DNA of 64,000 nucleotides from Oscheius tipulae (Eukaryota > Nematoda > Chromadorea > Rhabditida > Rhabditidae), in NCBI GenBank assembly GCA_037178975.1, contig JASJZH010000006.1:9486001-9550000 (forward strand), read 5' to 3'. Of the stretch, positions 11,083 to 23,453 are shown piece after piece. The translations under genes and the position numbers were made by a program. Below the pieces are notes generated by a model. The model was not told the origin of the DNA and did no database searches. It saw only the letters and a program-made list of their open reading frames with translations. Position 1 is the stretch's first letter; the number at the start of each line of letters is the position of its first letter.

Positions 11083-14011
11083 ACTAGAGCGTTTCTGAGA
11101 GTAGACCATTCCATATTCGAGTTCCTCCACCATGTAGAACCCGCTAACGCTGTGATTTCATCAGACCACCTGCACTTTTGTCCTCCGGGTCTTCTTTTTC
11201 CGTCTCTCGGTTACCACTCTGTGATCTTCTTCGCCCATCTGCTCGGTTCCATGTTTGTAATCCTTTCGGCCCAGCTGAGTTTCTTATTAACCGCCATCGT
11301 CTTCCAGTCGTTCAATTTGGATGTACGTCTCAGTCGTTGATTTGTCCATTGGTCTAGCATCGAGATGCCTAACATTCTTCTCTCTAACTTGTGTTGCGCG
11401 ACCATCAAAGACTTCCTATCGGAGTCTCGAAGCACCCAGGATTCAGCTCCGAAGAGGACAATCGGGGTCACAACAGCTTCGAAGAGGTGTCTTCTCTTGC
11501 TCAGAGGGATTGTGCGGTCGCATAGCAGCTTTCTATTTTCGTTGAACTTCCAGTAACCCAGTCCAATACGTCGTTTCATCTCTGCATTATCGGCAATTGG
11601 TATGGAAATCTTCGATCCTAGAAAGGTGAAGGTATCCACAAACTTGACATTCTCTCTGAAGACAGAAATCGGTGCTCGTCCTTTGGTGGATGACATTGCG
11701 ACTGTCTTCTCAAAGTTGATCTTTAGGCCCACTTTACCAAGACTATCTGTCAGTTTGACCAGCATTCTCTCCAATTCGGGACGGCTTTTGGCAAAGATCA
11801 CGAGGTCGTCGGCGTAGGCAAGAAGAGGTAGTTGCTCGCCGTTGATTTTCAGCTCATCTTGGTCCCAATCGATGTTGTTGACAGCGTAAGCCAGGACGGA
11901 GTTGAAGAGTTGAGGGCTCATCCCGTCTCCCTGTCTGACTCCGCGTCTAATAGGAACGTGTATCTTTGATTCATTGACTAGAATGTTGGTAGACGAGGCC
12001 TCATAGAGTCGTTGGAGAAGTAGTACCAGCTGTCTCGGGACACCTCTGTCGATAAGCGAGTTCCATGTCTTGATCCAGTCTACCGTGTCGAAAGCTTTGC
12101 GACCGTCGATGAAGCATAAGTAGAGACGAACGTGATACTCGGAGCATTTTTCAATAATCTGTTTGACGCAGTGTGTATTGTCTGCTACTGAGTAGCCCTT
12201 CTTGAATCCCGTTTGTCATTCATCCTCTGTTTCCATTAGATAGTGTGACATCCGGTAGAGCATCGTTCTTGTCATAACTTTCCATAAGCATTGGAGGAGA
12301 GTGATTGGCCGGAAGATTGAAGGATTATTCGGATCTCCTGACTTGTATAACAGTTTGACCATTCCTTCTGTTAATTCGGGCGGTATGTCGTCTCCTCTGA
12401 GCAGAAAGTTCATCATACTTGTAAGAAGAGGTACGGCTTGACTTCTGGCGTGGTACATCAGCATTGGTGTTATTGAGTCGGATCCTGGACTCCCGTTTCT
12501 TTTCATCAGTCGGATTGTCTTATCAACTTCTTCCAGTAGAATGAAAGGGATTGCCTCATCGTTTTCATGTTGGTGCATCACGTCAGTAGCATCATCTTTG
12601 TAGAGGGAAGAGAAAAAATCTTTGACTGTATCCTCTGTGAGCTTTTGAGAGTAGTACCCGTCTGCATCCTGAACCATCATCTTCCTCGACGTGATCTGGC
12701 TCTTTCGTTCAGCTTTCTTCACTGATCTTCCGGATATCACAGCGTTGCGGAGGAGACTATCCTTACGTTCCTCCAGATCGTCTCGAAAGCTTCTTCTAGC
12801 CAGTGCTTTCAGAAGTGTGAAGTTAAGTCGGCCGGTTTCAGTAGAATCTTTCGAAGCCTCATATCGTCGTCTAAGGAGGTCCTTTGTTCTAGCGGAGACT
12901 CTTGGTACCATCGACACGACGATTGATGTAGAAGCCTCGGCAGCGTTTTTGATAACTGTCGCCGTCATTTCATATGCCATCTTTGCATCGTCTGGTGAAT
13001 TGGGGAGTCCCTGTCTTTCCTGTTCGCATCTCCTTTTGAACGTTTCGACATTGAGCTCTTCTCGAGGCATCTTCTGCTTTTGGTAGAACTTTCTCTTCAT
13101 TTCCATTTTTTCTCCATGCGCATCATACGATGATCGGAATCTACATTGAATCGTCTCATAACCGCCACGTTTTTGACAGACATCGAATATGGAGTCGCAA
13201 TATGGTCGATCTGGTGGAAGCTTTTCTTGTCGGGCGCATGCCACGTCCATAGTAGCTCATCCGGTTTTGGGAAGAACGAAGACCAGATACGGAGAGAATG
13301 TTGTCTGCATAGTTCGACCAGCTGTTCTCCTCTTTGTGTTCCTTCTCCGATTGTACTATGTCCGACTATATTTGCATTTGAGTCGTCCCTCTGTATTCGG
13401 CAATTGAAATCGCCTGCCAAGTAGTATTGTGGTTTCTGGGGCATTTCCGAATTGCTTCATTTACGATATCCAGGAATTCTTCGTACTCGGCGTCGTCATA
13501 TGAGGAGGTAGGCGCGTAGGCTAGGACCAGATAAAGACGTTTTGATGGAAGCTGTAGAGTTGCAAGTCGAGGGGAGATTGGTCGGAACACGGCTTCCTTT
13601 GACAGTTCTTTCCGGATGATAAAAGAGACTCCGTGTTGGCTAATATTGTTGTGGCCGCTATGGTATAGCAGAGCATACTCATCGGGTAGAGACAGACATC
13701 TGGGTCCTCGTATCCTTGTTTCCGAAAGGCATATGACATCCCATCGGATTTCCTTCAGTGCGTTGCTCATCTCCAGTAGTCGAGCCTGACCGGCGAGCGT
13801 TCTGACGTTCATGTGGCATATGAAGAAGGAGGAAGATTGGTGTCTTTTTCTCAGCGATGGAACAGTACCTCTCGTGCTTATCCAGGGCATTGTCGAAAGG
13901 GGAGTCTTCAACTGTCGATAGGCTACGTCCGTGGAAACGAGTAGGCTACCCGTACCCGAGTAGAGCTTGGAAGCGGACGACCTTTCTTGGTGACGACAAG
14001 TGACAAACTCC
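11083..14011 (-). mobile_element. LINE-A: RTE-like non-LTR retrotransposon, inactivated
   Basis: This is an apurinic-type endonuclease plus reverse transcriptase, minus strand. The endonuclease is seen from about 13800 (NVRTLAGQARLLEM, CLSETR), through AGDFNCRI, to DSDHRMM with its catalytic His. Reverse transcriptase motifs include FIDGRKAFDTV, GVRQGDG and the YADD box in LAYADDLVIFA. The frame is broken: two frameshifts separate the pieces read at 14082-13366, 13444-13097 and 13250-12216. A TGA stops it at 12216-12218, just before QTGFKKGYS, after which the same frame continues to 11211. Both flanks are bZIP-copy DNA. No target-site duplication is visible; 237 bp of target was lost. Confidence 0.85.
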
Positions 14012-14235
14012 TGAGGGGACCTAACAAGACGTAAATCGTATAAAGTTTTGGGCTTACTGCTAGCGCCGGAGAGAGGGCTCATCTCGGATCTGTACCTTCC
14101 AAAGCTGATGCCGAGCTCGGGTTAACTGAGACCATCTTGAAGGCCTGTAGATGGTCGTGGTCCGTATCGAGGATGAAATTCTGAAAGAGTTCTGAATCGT
14201 AAACCATTTTGAACATTGACAATAAGACCAGGGTG

Positions 14236-14243
14236 AAAGCTAT
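14236..14243. repeat. Target-site duplication of LINE-B, 3' copy
   Basis: The octamer aaagctat directly abuts the 3' tail of LINE-B and matches the copy at 16994-17001. Confidence 0.9.
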
Positions 14244-16993
14244 ATTTATATTTATATTTATTACGATTTCAACGTGTTCACGTGTCGCATTCTATGCTGG
14301 TTCCATTGGGCTTGATCTTCTCTAGCCACTCGCATCCAATTTTGTCCCATTTCGCCTGTGAAACTGTCACTCCATCTGGGTTTCGGTCGTCCTGATGGTC
14401 TGATTGCTCTCCAAGGGCGCCATTCCAGCACTCGTCTCGTCCATGTGTCTGCGTATGATATTTTCCTTGCAAAGTTCCATTTCCTTATGGCCCATCTCTC
14501 TCTAACATCTGCGACTTTGGTCCTCTCCATGAGCCAGTTGTTTGTCCGCCTATCCAGCAAAGTGACACCAAGAAATCTTAGGAGCATTCTTCTCTGAGCG
14601 ATCACTAGTTTCGTACAGTCCCGTTCTCGAAGAGTCCATGTTTCGCTTGCATAAAGGAGGGCCGGTTCAATACAGGATATGAAGATTTTTCTCTTGTGTC
14701 GAATGGAAACGGTCCTGCTGGTAAGGAGTTGGTGGAACTTGTTGAAACATCCCCAAGCAGCACGGATCCTTCTTGAGATTTCAAGGGCTGGGTTCCTGTC
14801 AAACGAGATTCTTTGGCCCAAGTAGATTGCTTCGGTCTTGTATTGGATCCTCACTCCTTCTACCTTGATAACAGCTGGTCGTCTGTTGCACATAACGAAT
14901 GTCTTTTCCATGTTCAATTCTAATCCTACTGTTTTGCTGGCATCGGATAGTTCTTGAAGCATTTGTTCAGCTGCAGCAGCGGAAGTAGAGACTAATACTA
15001 TATCATCCGCAAAACGAAGATTTGAGAGCCATTGTCCTTGAATGTTAATACCTTTTCCATTCCAGTCCAAACTTCTGAATACCGTTTCCATGGTGGCAGA
15101 AAAGAGGGCCGGCGAAATTGTGTCCCCTTGTCTCACTCCCCGTTGAACATCTAGTTCAACTGATCCACCAACTGCGTTGACTTGGACTTTGCCGTACATG
15201 TAGATGTTGTGGAGGAGGCGAATGAGTTTGGCTGGAACTCCTTGTGTGTAGAGCGATTTCCAAACGGCTGGATCGTGTCGAATGCCTTTTTGTAATCAAT
15301 GATGACTAGGAAGAGGGGTAGATTGTATTCTTGACTTCTTTGGATGAGCTCGTTTACGACTAGAATATGATGTGATGTTGAAAATCCTTTCCGGAAGCCT
15401 GCCTGATCAGATGTCTGATTGAACTCCAGTGTTTGCAACATTCTCTGCCCAATAGTTGCCGTCAGTACCTTGTAGATTGTGGACATGAGAGCTATAGGCC
15501 GGTAGTTTTTGGTCTCCAGGGGGCTACCCTTCTTGAACAGTAATTTGATCGTAGAGTCAGCTAACGTTTCAGGAGTCTCTTCGTCTTCTATGATCTTGTT
15601 AAACATGACAGAGAGAGGAGCAGCTATGATGTCTTTCGCAGCCAGCAGCATGTCGTTTGTAACCTTGTCATGTCCAGGAGACTTGCTTTTCTTCAGCTTT
15701 GTGATGGCTTTTTTGACTTCTTCCGGCAATATAGAGGGGACGGATTCTTCGTCATCCATCTGCGGAAGTTGTCGAGGATTTGCAGCCGTGTAGAGATCGT
15801 CGTAAAACTTTCGAATGACATCTCTGACTGTGGAGGGTGAAGAACAGACAGTACCGTGTGAGTCGACCAGCTGTGTGAGACGTGTCCTTGTCACATTGTT
15901 GGAAGTCAGCGCCTTTTTCAAGTTCTTGCCCCGGACGACGGCCTCGTGAACTCGTTGGAAGTGTTTTGACCGTAGGTCTTCTTTGATGGACTCCCGAAGA
16001 GCTTTGTTGGCAATTGAAAATTCGACTCTATTCCTTCGTGTGTTTGGTCGAACTTGGAGTTGATGTCTCATCTGGTAGAGGGATTTCGTTCTGGCAGATT
16101 GAAAGTCTTCTTTCGGCATAGGAACTGTAGCAACTTCGGCAGCAAACTTCAACGATTCCTGCAGATTCTTGTAGATAGTGAGATCTTTGTTGACTGACAT
16201 TTGTTCCATGGTGTATGAGAAGAGCTGCTTGTTCAACTTGCTCTTCCTGTTGGGCTGCGGTGTGAATTTCCTTCTTCCATTGAACTGAAGCGTACTCATC
16301 AACAGCCTATAGTCCGATGTGTATGGAAATGTCGTGACTACTGCTACATCTTTGAAGATGGACTTATCCCTGCAGAGGAAATAGTCGATACAGTTTTTCG
16401 CTTCCATATTCGGAGACATCCAGGTCCACTTGCGGTTAGGGCGTTTTCGGAACCATGTATTCATGCAGAAGAGCTTGTGTTCATGGCAGAAATCAGCTAG
16501 CATTTGTCCTCTGTCATTTCGGTCGCCAAGGCCATGTTCTCCAATAAATGTCTCTCCATCTTCATGTAGTCCCACTTTTGCATTCATGTCGCCTAGTATG
16601 ACCTTGTATGATTGAAGACCATTCACCCGTTGTCGATGAGGAGATCTTAGAGCTCGAATCACGTTGTCTAGGCATTCTTCGTAGTCCTGGTCGACGTATG
16701 CGGAAGTAGGTGCATAGAGACAGACAACACGGAGATAGATTTTCTGATGGACGAGGTCAAGGTAGCTCACTCGGTCCGATATTGGATGGAAGGAAACGGA
16801 TGACAACCATTTTGGATGTACCAGGAAGCCAGTCTTTCCGTGTAGCAGCAGTTGATGTCCCGATTGATGCAATTGAAAGGATTCGTTTCCGTTCCTATTT
16901 ACTTCTGTCAGACCGCAGACATCGTAGTCGATTCCACTGAAGGCAGCTTCCAGTTCAGCAAATCGGACGGTAGAACGGAGGGATCGGCAGTTC
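14244..16993 (-). mobile_element. LINE-B: RTE-like retrotransposon with target-site duplication
   Basis: This minus-strand element is 2750 bp and 5'-truncated, starting right at the first endonuclease motif (NCRSLRSTVRFAELE). Endonuclease motifs follow (GLTEVNRNG, GDMNAKVG, and SDYRLL where the catalytic His of SDH is Tyr). The reverse transcriptase has VIIDYKKAFDTI, GVRQGDTISP and FADDIVLV. One frameshift near 15260 separates the 16995-15151 and 15199-14261 frames; otherwise the coding region is open. The 3' end is a tandem taaata-type tail, typical of RTE elements. The 8-bp sequence aaagctat flanks it on both sides, and the empty site survives in the bZIP gene at 20346-20353. Confidence 0.9.
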
Positions 16994-17001
16994 AAAGCTA
17001 T
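16994..17001. repeat. Target-site duplication of LINE-B, 5' copy
   Basis: The octamer aaagctat abuts the 5' end of LINE-B. The pre-insertion sequence, with a single copy, is present at 20346-20353 on the other strand. Confidence 0.9.
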
Positions 17002-17061
17002 CGAAACTTAATTCAAACTTGTCAACTGATGCTTTTCTCAGCTTAAGCTTCTTTTCTAAGT

Positions 17062-19830
17062 TTGAATCGAATAGAGCGTTAGCAGATCTACAGACTGTCA
17101 AGAACGACAAATAGATTCTTGACAAGACCTCGTATGTGTGTACCTGATCAACAGAAACAAGACAATGAGTTAAGAGACTATGAAAAAGGTGACAGTGAGG
17201 TACACAACACTTTTTAGGTTATTAATGAACACTCCGATTTCGTAGTCAGGAGTCAGGGAGAAGAGCATCTTCTTCAAGGTCTGTGCGGACTGAGTCTAAA
17301 ATTTTCATTTGCACATGTTTGAACCCATTGAGACAAGCGTTCATGGCAATGGTAGGATGGAAGTAATATCGGGTCGCAGCAGCAGTCACAGTGACTCCAT
17401 TTCCAAAACATTCGCTTACATGATTGCTCGATTTACTTTTAATCTCATTTTGTAAACTATTGAAAACAACATACTGCTTCCGAGAAGCTGTGCAAGGAGA
17501 TGAAACATATATCTTCGTCTCTGTCATTTTTCTTGTCCGTTACCATACAGGCACCAGATGCTACTCTGGATCTCCCTTTGATTTGAGACAGCGTGAATAC
17601 CACGTACCACTAACCACTGAAAAGCTACTTACTACTTCTTAAAGGAGATAATGCCGCTTTGTGGGTATAGTCTAAACCGTCTGACCGAAATATGCAAACA
17701 CAATCGGCTTCCTTCAGATAAGATATCCAATTCGAGAAAACCAGCGTGCTACCGGAGGAGGAGGAAAAAAAGTACGTCAGCTTTCTCCGTATCTAAAATT
17801 TAGCGAAACTGCGACACTTGTGTGAAGGAGCGAGGCGCCAAAATGATTAATGACTTCAAGATTAGAATTAAATTCCGTTGAATTGCGGCTGTTTTTTCGT
17901 GGTCAGCCCACTAAAACAACAAACAGGTTCCATGTATTTAACACAACAAGAAACATCAGAATACAGACAATAGTGTTTTAGAGGTTTCAATGACAAAACC
18001 AAGCAGCAGTTACAATAAACCTAAATGAACAAAAGATAAAAAGTTACCTACTTAATAAAACAGAGAATTAAAACAGAGCCTTTTTAGAACATAGACTCGC
18101 AATTTTCTAGCCTGAACTATTCAAGAGACTTTAAGCCCTTGACTGTCCCCTAGGCGTTGCCTCTCGAGCGAAATATTTAGTCAGTTTTCTTATCGTGTAA
18201 TAACAATGGAGTGACTGTCCCTAGCATAAACTTTTCAAGCTTTTGCTACTTGTTATGTACTTTTGTTTTACAATCAGTTTCAAATGATCTTGCAAAACGT
18301 CAACACACCATTTAGATATAGTTGGCATTCTCGAATCGACATCATTGCCTTTTTGATTTGATGCCCTGAAAGACTACTTTTCTAGACCTTGGTATCTCTA
18401 CTATTAAAGTGCAATGGTGTCCGTCCGTGCATCATCACGAGAAAAAAGCCGGCAAGTCATTGCATGTCAATAATTAAGTTGACAACTCAGCTTTTGGGGA
18501 ACTTGGGGACTTAGGCTATTGGAGAAGTTGTCAATGCTAAGCTAAGACAAAGGGACGGCGAAGCCGCCGTTGACGGCTGGTGTTATTTAACAATCAGGTT
18601 ATAGATTCATTTAAAATCGTAAGCAACCTAAAAATTTAAATATCTCCTCGGCAGAAATCGTCTTTGACAGTTGAATGAAAAGCTCCTTTCAAACCTGACG
18701 CAACTTTAAACCTTAAACGTTTTTATTAGGAAAGACTGTTAGTTTATGTTGCAAAACGTCCGAATGTAATTTGTTGCCTATTACATCATTCGAGCTAACT
18801 TACGGCAGCATAATGGCCTGTTCAGAATTTCTAATGTGGCTCTCTGTTGCAGGCCGGCGGGTCTTGTAGTCAGAACTTTAAATCCACCTTAGTCGGCTTC
18901 GCCGATTAATACTTGCGCTTCTCGGTGACTGTATGAAAAACAAAGTCAGCTTACTCGAAACTGAAGTTGCCAACGCCCACATCCATTTATTACACACTTG
19001 GCAAGAAAACCATATATTTCCAGACTGCCGCAAACTTTTGATATCAGAGAATATGTCTCTAAGCAAATCCGAAAGATCTCATAGTTGTCCACCAAAGCAC
19101 CGACTACCAGCAAAAAGATGACACAGCTTCTACGGTAAGTCCTCCAAATAGACGTGTTTAGTGCATGTGATAAGCCACTCTATTAGTCAGAGTCGCTATC
19201 ATGAATCTTCGATTTTAAAGCTTGTGTTAACGTAACTGCCACTTAAGCAGGACTCATTGTGGGTACTTTGCCATTTATCCCTTCTATACCAAACTGCATA
19301 GGCTGTACTCAACATTTCTCAACTAGGGGGAGATAGCTGTCATAAGGAGCTCTTTATTATTGATCGGATTAGGGAAAAATACCACTTAACGGTAGTTGTT
19401 AGGCAATCGGTAAAGAGTGATAGAGAAGCCGCTCTATTGTAAGATTATCAAGGGCGAAGTGGCACTTTATTGCAATTGGCACTGCATCCTCGTAGCATTA
19501 TTTTGACGTTAAGCGCTCCTTTTCTGCCTAGCTGATTAAGGTTACGCCCACTAACTCCATAATCTAACTAATCGTAAAAGCTGCTAGATCGTCTTTTGTG
19601 CTTCTTCCTTCTGAGGCCCCGGGGAGCACCGGAAAACGGCTGTTTGTAGATACGTATAGGCGCAAGGAGGCATTCAACTGATAAAAGCAGTCCGTCCTGC
19701 AAACACAAATGGTAGGGGTCTCTCTCTCTCTCTCTCTCTTCCTGCAGGAGAGGCTACCTAATCGATACGCATGTGTTTATTTCTAACACAATTTTGTGCC
19801 GTAACGATCGAAAAACGAGTGTTTATAGAT
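17062..19830. other. About 2.8 kb with no confident gene
   Basis: The longest frame (17246-17527, minus, 93 codons) contains TRYYFHPTIAMNACLNGF. That faintly recalls the second half of a Kunitz domain but lacks the full Cys pattern, so it is not called. Short frames at 18878-19066 (minus) and 18933-19121 (plus) overlap each other. Part of the stretch is presumably the promoter of the bZIP gene at 19831. Confidence 0.5.
19719..19739. repeat. TC dinucleotide microsatellite upstream of the bZIP gene
   Basis: A pure run of alternating T and C about 90 bp before the predicted start codon. Confidence 0.9.
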
Positions 19831-22800
19831 ATGGACCAACGTCCGCCGTCGGAATACTGTTATGGTCCACCTGGAAACCCTTATCCGACACCACAATACA
19901 TGCCAATACCGGGACCCTACCCACCGAGACATCCTGGACATCCCTTCAATGGATATCCCAGGCCTCCATATGCTTTTACACCAGGTAAACTTTCGAGGTT
20001 TTATAACTTTTTCGTCTAAAACAGTTGTTTTGTTCCGTTCCATTCATAGAAATGAGTCACAGTGACCAAGGAAACAAGGGTTTTGAAACCGAAGAGTGTA
20101 AAATGTTGCTAAACAATTTTGGGATCGAGGGGGATCGTAATCAAAGACTATTTTACCTGTTTGTTCCGCCAGGCTTAGAATTTTAAATCATATGTATCAT
20201 CAACCAAATTCTAAAACATGAATCAGTCTTGACTGTCACCAATGGTTAAGATGCAACTCAAAAACAAGCATATACAAGCTTTTGATCTTGGAAAAGAAGC
20301 TTAAGCTGAGAAAAGCATCAGTTGACAAGTTTGAATTAAGTTTCGATAGCTTTCACCCTGGTCTTATTGTCAATGTTCAAAATGGTTTACGATTCAGAAC
20401 TCTTTCAGAATTTGATCCTCGATACGGACCACGACCATCTACAGGCCTTCAAGATGGTCTCAGTCAACCCGAGCTCGGCATCAGCTTTGGAAGGTACAGA
20501 TCCGAGATGAGCCCTCTCTCCGGCGCTAGCAGTAAGCCCAAAACTTTATACGATTTACGTCTTGTTAGGTCCCCTCAACAGTGAACGTGCCAGTCCCCAG
20601 GAACCATCTGCCGGAACGAGCGTCAAGGAACTCCACAAATCAATGGCGAACGAGAGAAGAAAGAAGAGGAATCGCGAAGCACAACAGAAAGCCAGACAAA
20701 AACAGAAAAAGTTGATTGAAGACCTTAATTCTGTAAGTTTGACTTTCATTTTGATCTGACGATAATTTTAAGCAATTGGAGCAGACGAAGCGAGAGAAAG
20801 CACAGCTTAAGGCCCAGGTTCAGGAGCTGCAACAGCAAATTGTAAGATTTTAGCACATTTCCCCCCTTCTCCAAACTATACACGATTTTGTACACAAAGC
20901 TTGTGGACATTACGTAGTTTAGTACCGCTGCCCACAGTTTACCTACTGATACTTGATCTCGTCGGAGGAATCACTTGTATTTCTGTAGGGTTTCCTGATA
21001 TCATTTGGCAAACAGTTGTGAGGCAAATAGAAGAGAAGACATAAACATGCCGAGAATTGCAACGAATCGAAAACTGCGACTTTAAAATATCCCCAAAGAC
21101 GGGATCAGCGGAGATGATTCACCACCCTCGACAAAGTAGTAAACAACGTCATTCTCAAAACACTGTCAACAAAGATCAGTAATAGCAGTCAGTCTATCGA
21201 AAATGGTGAAACCATTAAAATGTTTTCTCCTAAAACTTTCAAAGTTCTACCTAGGGTTCGATCTAAGCAACGAGATTATATATTATTCGTATCTGAAGGC
21301 CCATTTTGACTCGATTCACCTATTAGATCCCAACGATATACTCACATAAACGCTTGTGGTTGCAAAACTTTTTAAGTCTGATCAGTGTTTACATGACTCT
21401 TTGAAAGAATAATTTTTATTGCGAACCACTAAAACATCAGGATAATACAAGAAAAGGATTCAGTACACTTTTGCAAGATGCCTATTTCTAGCTGCTAGTT
21501 ATTCTGAGAGCTTGCCTTTTTCAACTCTGACGTATTTTGAATCAAATAGGACTAAAACATAACTAAGAATGTCCTTGTTTAGGCTTGTGTGGTTTGATAC
21601 TTCCAACATTGCCAGAAAGTAGTCACCTATTGTGCTAAAGAGACTCATTCTATTCTAATGCTATTTTAACCGAGACTATCTGTTAGAACACTGGAAGCAT
21701 AGCTCATTTTGTAACTTGCTCTGGCTAGCTGGTACTTCCTGAATTGAGATGCACGTGCCAGGCATTAATGGTGCAAAACTGCACCATGACAAGCGTGTAT
21801 TTATCTAGTTATTTACGGTAGAAGGCGTAGAGCCACCATATCCTGACCTGAAGTCAAGTTTCCTTTTTTGAAAAGTAGCTAGGTCTCAATGTGTAAAGTT
21901 AGTGGAACCAAACTTTGCAGTTTCAGTAATTCGTTTAACTTTCTGTTATACGGGAAACAGAATACAGATATAGTTAGAACTTTTGGCGAAGCATTTTGTA
22001 TGTGGACTCTTCGGGGATACACTATTAGTCTTCTAGGACAGAACTTTAGTTATTGAGAAGACAATGGGTCACCGCATTCAAAAACTATCGTCAACGCTTT
22101 TGACTAGCAGAAGCTTGTGATTCCTTTTTGGATGAGCTGGATGCTCAACATGCGCAGTTATCTTGGTTTTTAATGATAGCTCTTCCCTCTCCCCTTCCCC
22201 CTCTTCCAATGTTTGTTCATATGACAAATGAAATATCTATGTATCTATAGTGCTCCCTCTTTTTTTTTGATCCGGAGTATTTCCATATAAAAATTCCAAC
22301 TCCCAGGTTCTACAGGGTAGCCAATAAGTATTGGCGCGCTTACTCACATGGAGTCCCTGTTTCCCAAAAAAATCAATCTAAAAAAGAGACCCAAATAATC
22401 CATCAAAGAAGAATCTTTCCGTTTTTTTAATACCGATGGCATCATGATTGATCTAACAATGTAGAAACTTAGGTCCAAGCTATTCGAAACACATCATATA
22501 GGATTTATACGTAATTAGTTTTTTGACATGTCACTTGCGCCGCACAAGCTGTTCCACGGTCGCAGTTTCCACCACAGTGCAAATTTAAAAGTAAATCTCT
22601 CAATCTGATTGTGAAAATATAAATTTGCGAGATGTTTTCCATCATATCTAGCCACCTAAAGTGCAAAAAGTTTTCTGATTTGGAAGAAAAACGCATTTTT
22701 TACGCGCTAATACTTATCGGCCACCCTGTATAGACTAGATTAGTACACTCTCTGGCAAGCGTTAGCTCGAACCTCTTCTTTCGTAGAACTCTCCCTTTCC

Positions 22801-22994
22801 TCTTATCAGCTCGTGTACAGTCATTGCCGACACACCAAATAAAGGATAGTCACACGCTCGTGAAACTGTTTTAAACTGTCAAAACACAAAAAGATCACAA
22901 AGCTCAGAGAAACTATTTTCAGCAAGTTCTATTGTCGTCCAACAACCCCGGCTTCGGACCTGGAAGCCACTCACAGACCAATCCATATAACTGA
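19831..22994 (+). CDS. bZIP transcription factor, proline-rich N-terminus
   Basis: Five exons join in phase: 19831-19984, 20409-20531, 20569-20732, 20773-20841 and 22923-22994, giving 152 aa. Residues ~1-50 are Pro/Tyr-rich (GPYPPRHPGHPFNGYPRPPY). A basic region, NERRKKRNREAQQKARQKQ, fits the bZIP pattern (N..A....R) and leads into heptads with Leu/Ile in KKLIEDL, QLEQTK, AQLKAQVQELQQQI. The protein should dimerise and bind DNA in the nucleus. An upstream in-frame Met at 19771 is possible. Intron 4 is 2.1 kb and holds a MITE. Intron 1 preserves the empty target site of LINE-B. Exon 2 to intron 4 were copied in inverted form to 11-17 kb. Confidence 0.85.
22313..22728. mobile_element. MITE with Tc1/mariner-type inverted repeats
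   Basis: This 416-bp element is flanked by TA on both sides (22311-22312 and 22729-22730). Terminal inverted repeats of about 25-30 bp start cagggtagccaataagtatt on the left; the right end, reversed, reads cagggtggccgataagtatt. A TA target and a CAGGGTGGCC-type end are characteristic of the IS630/Tc1/mariner superfamily. The interior has no transposase of useful length, so the element is non-autonomous. It lies in the last intron of the bZIP gene. Confidence 0.85.
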
Positions 22995-23453
22995 TTCAAC
23001 ATGAAAACTCGTTCTATAATGTACATCTGCTCCCATTACCCTTTGAACAGCATTTCTCATTGTTAATGTGTACCTTGTTTGTTGCACTTGTTGTATTTAC
23101 GGTTCTTCTTGCTCAGTTTTCCGGTTTTTCAGCTGGGGTTGTTTTTTGTAAAGTCGTGTTGTGTGCATTTTCTATACCTATGAAACTTAGAGAATCTTTT
23201 ACTTTACATTGTTTGCACAAGTCGCATAGAACGTGATATTCCACACAGCTTAGCAAGGAAAAATCGCGTAAGTATCAAGATTTGCCAATTATTGGGAATA
23301 AGGAAGGTTTTGGACCACAAAAAATAGACCAGTGAAATAGCCCACTGAGCTTCCTCGATCTTCAACAATACTTTATTATCTTCCAAAATGAGGACGCAGC
23401 TATGTTCAACACGATTCCAAAAAAGCTCTCTCTCTCTCTTCCATAGTTCTCCT

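Larger units (their letters stand above)
11022..17061 (-). pseudogene. Inverted partial copy of the bZIP gene, broken by two LINEs
   Basis: Three minus-strand blocks match the bZIP gene near 20285-20876 almost base for base: 16994-17061 and 14012-14243 (intron 1, exon 2, intron 2 and the first bases of exon 3), and 11022-11082 (end of exon 4 and start of intron 4). Between the second and third blocks, bases corresponding to 20578-20814 are missing and LINE-A sits there. Between the first and second blocks LINE-B is inserted. Exon 1, most of exon 3 and exon 5 are absent, so this is a non-functional fragment. The few differences (for example one base in exon 2 and one G in a homopolymer) imply a recent inverted duplication. 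Confidence 0.85.

Noticed and set aside
13366-14082. MSPLSGASSKPK... read as the N-terminus of LINE-A
   Set aside because: The first ~24 codons are the copied bZIP exon 2, intron 2 and start of exon 3, identical to 20510-20577. LINE-A begins only at about 14011.
17246-17527. Kunitz-type inhibitor
   Set aside because: Only RYYFHP and one C..F pair resemble the domain; the six-Cys pattern is absent.
20282-20584. A 100-codon open frame through 20282-20584
   Set aside because: It is partly intron. Real coding in this stretch is exon 20409-20531, flanked by a ctttcag acceptor and a gtaagc donor that join in phase with the neighbouring bZIP exons.
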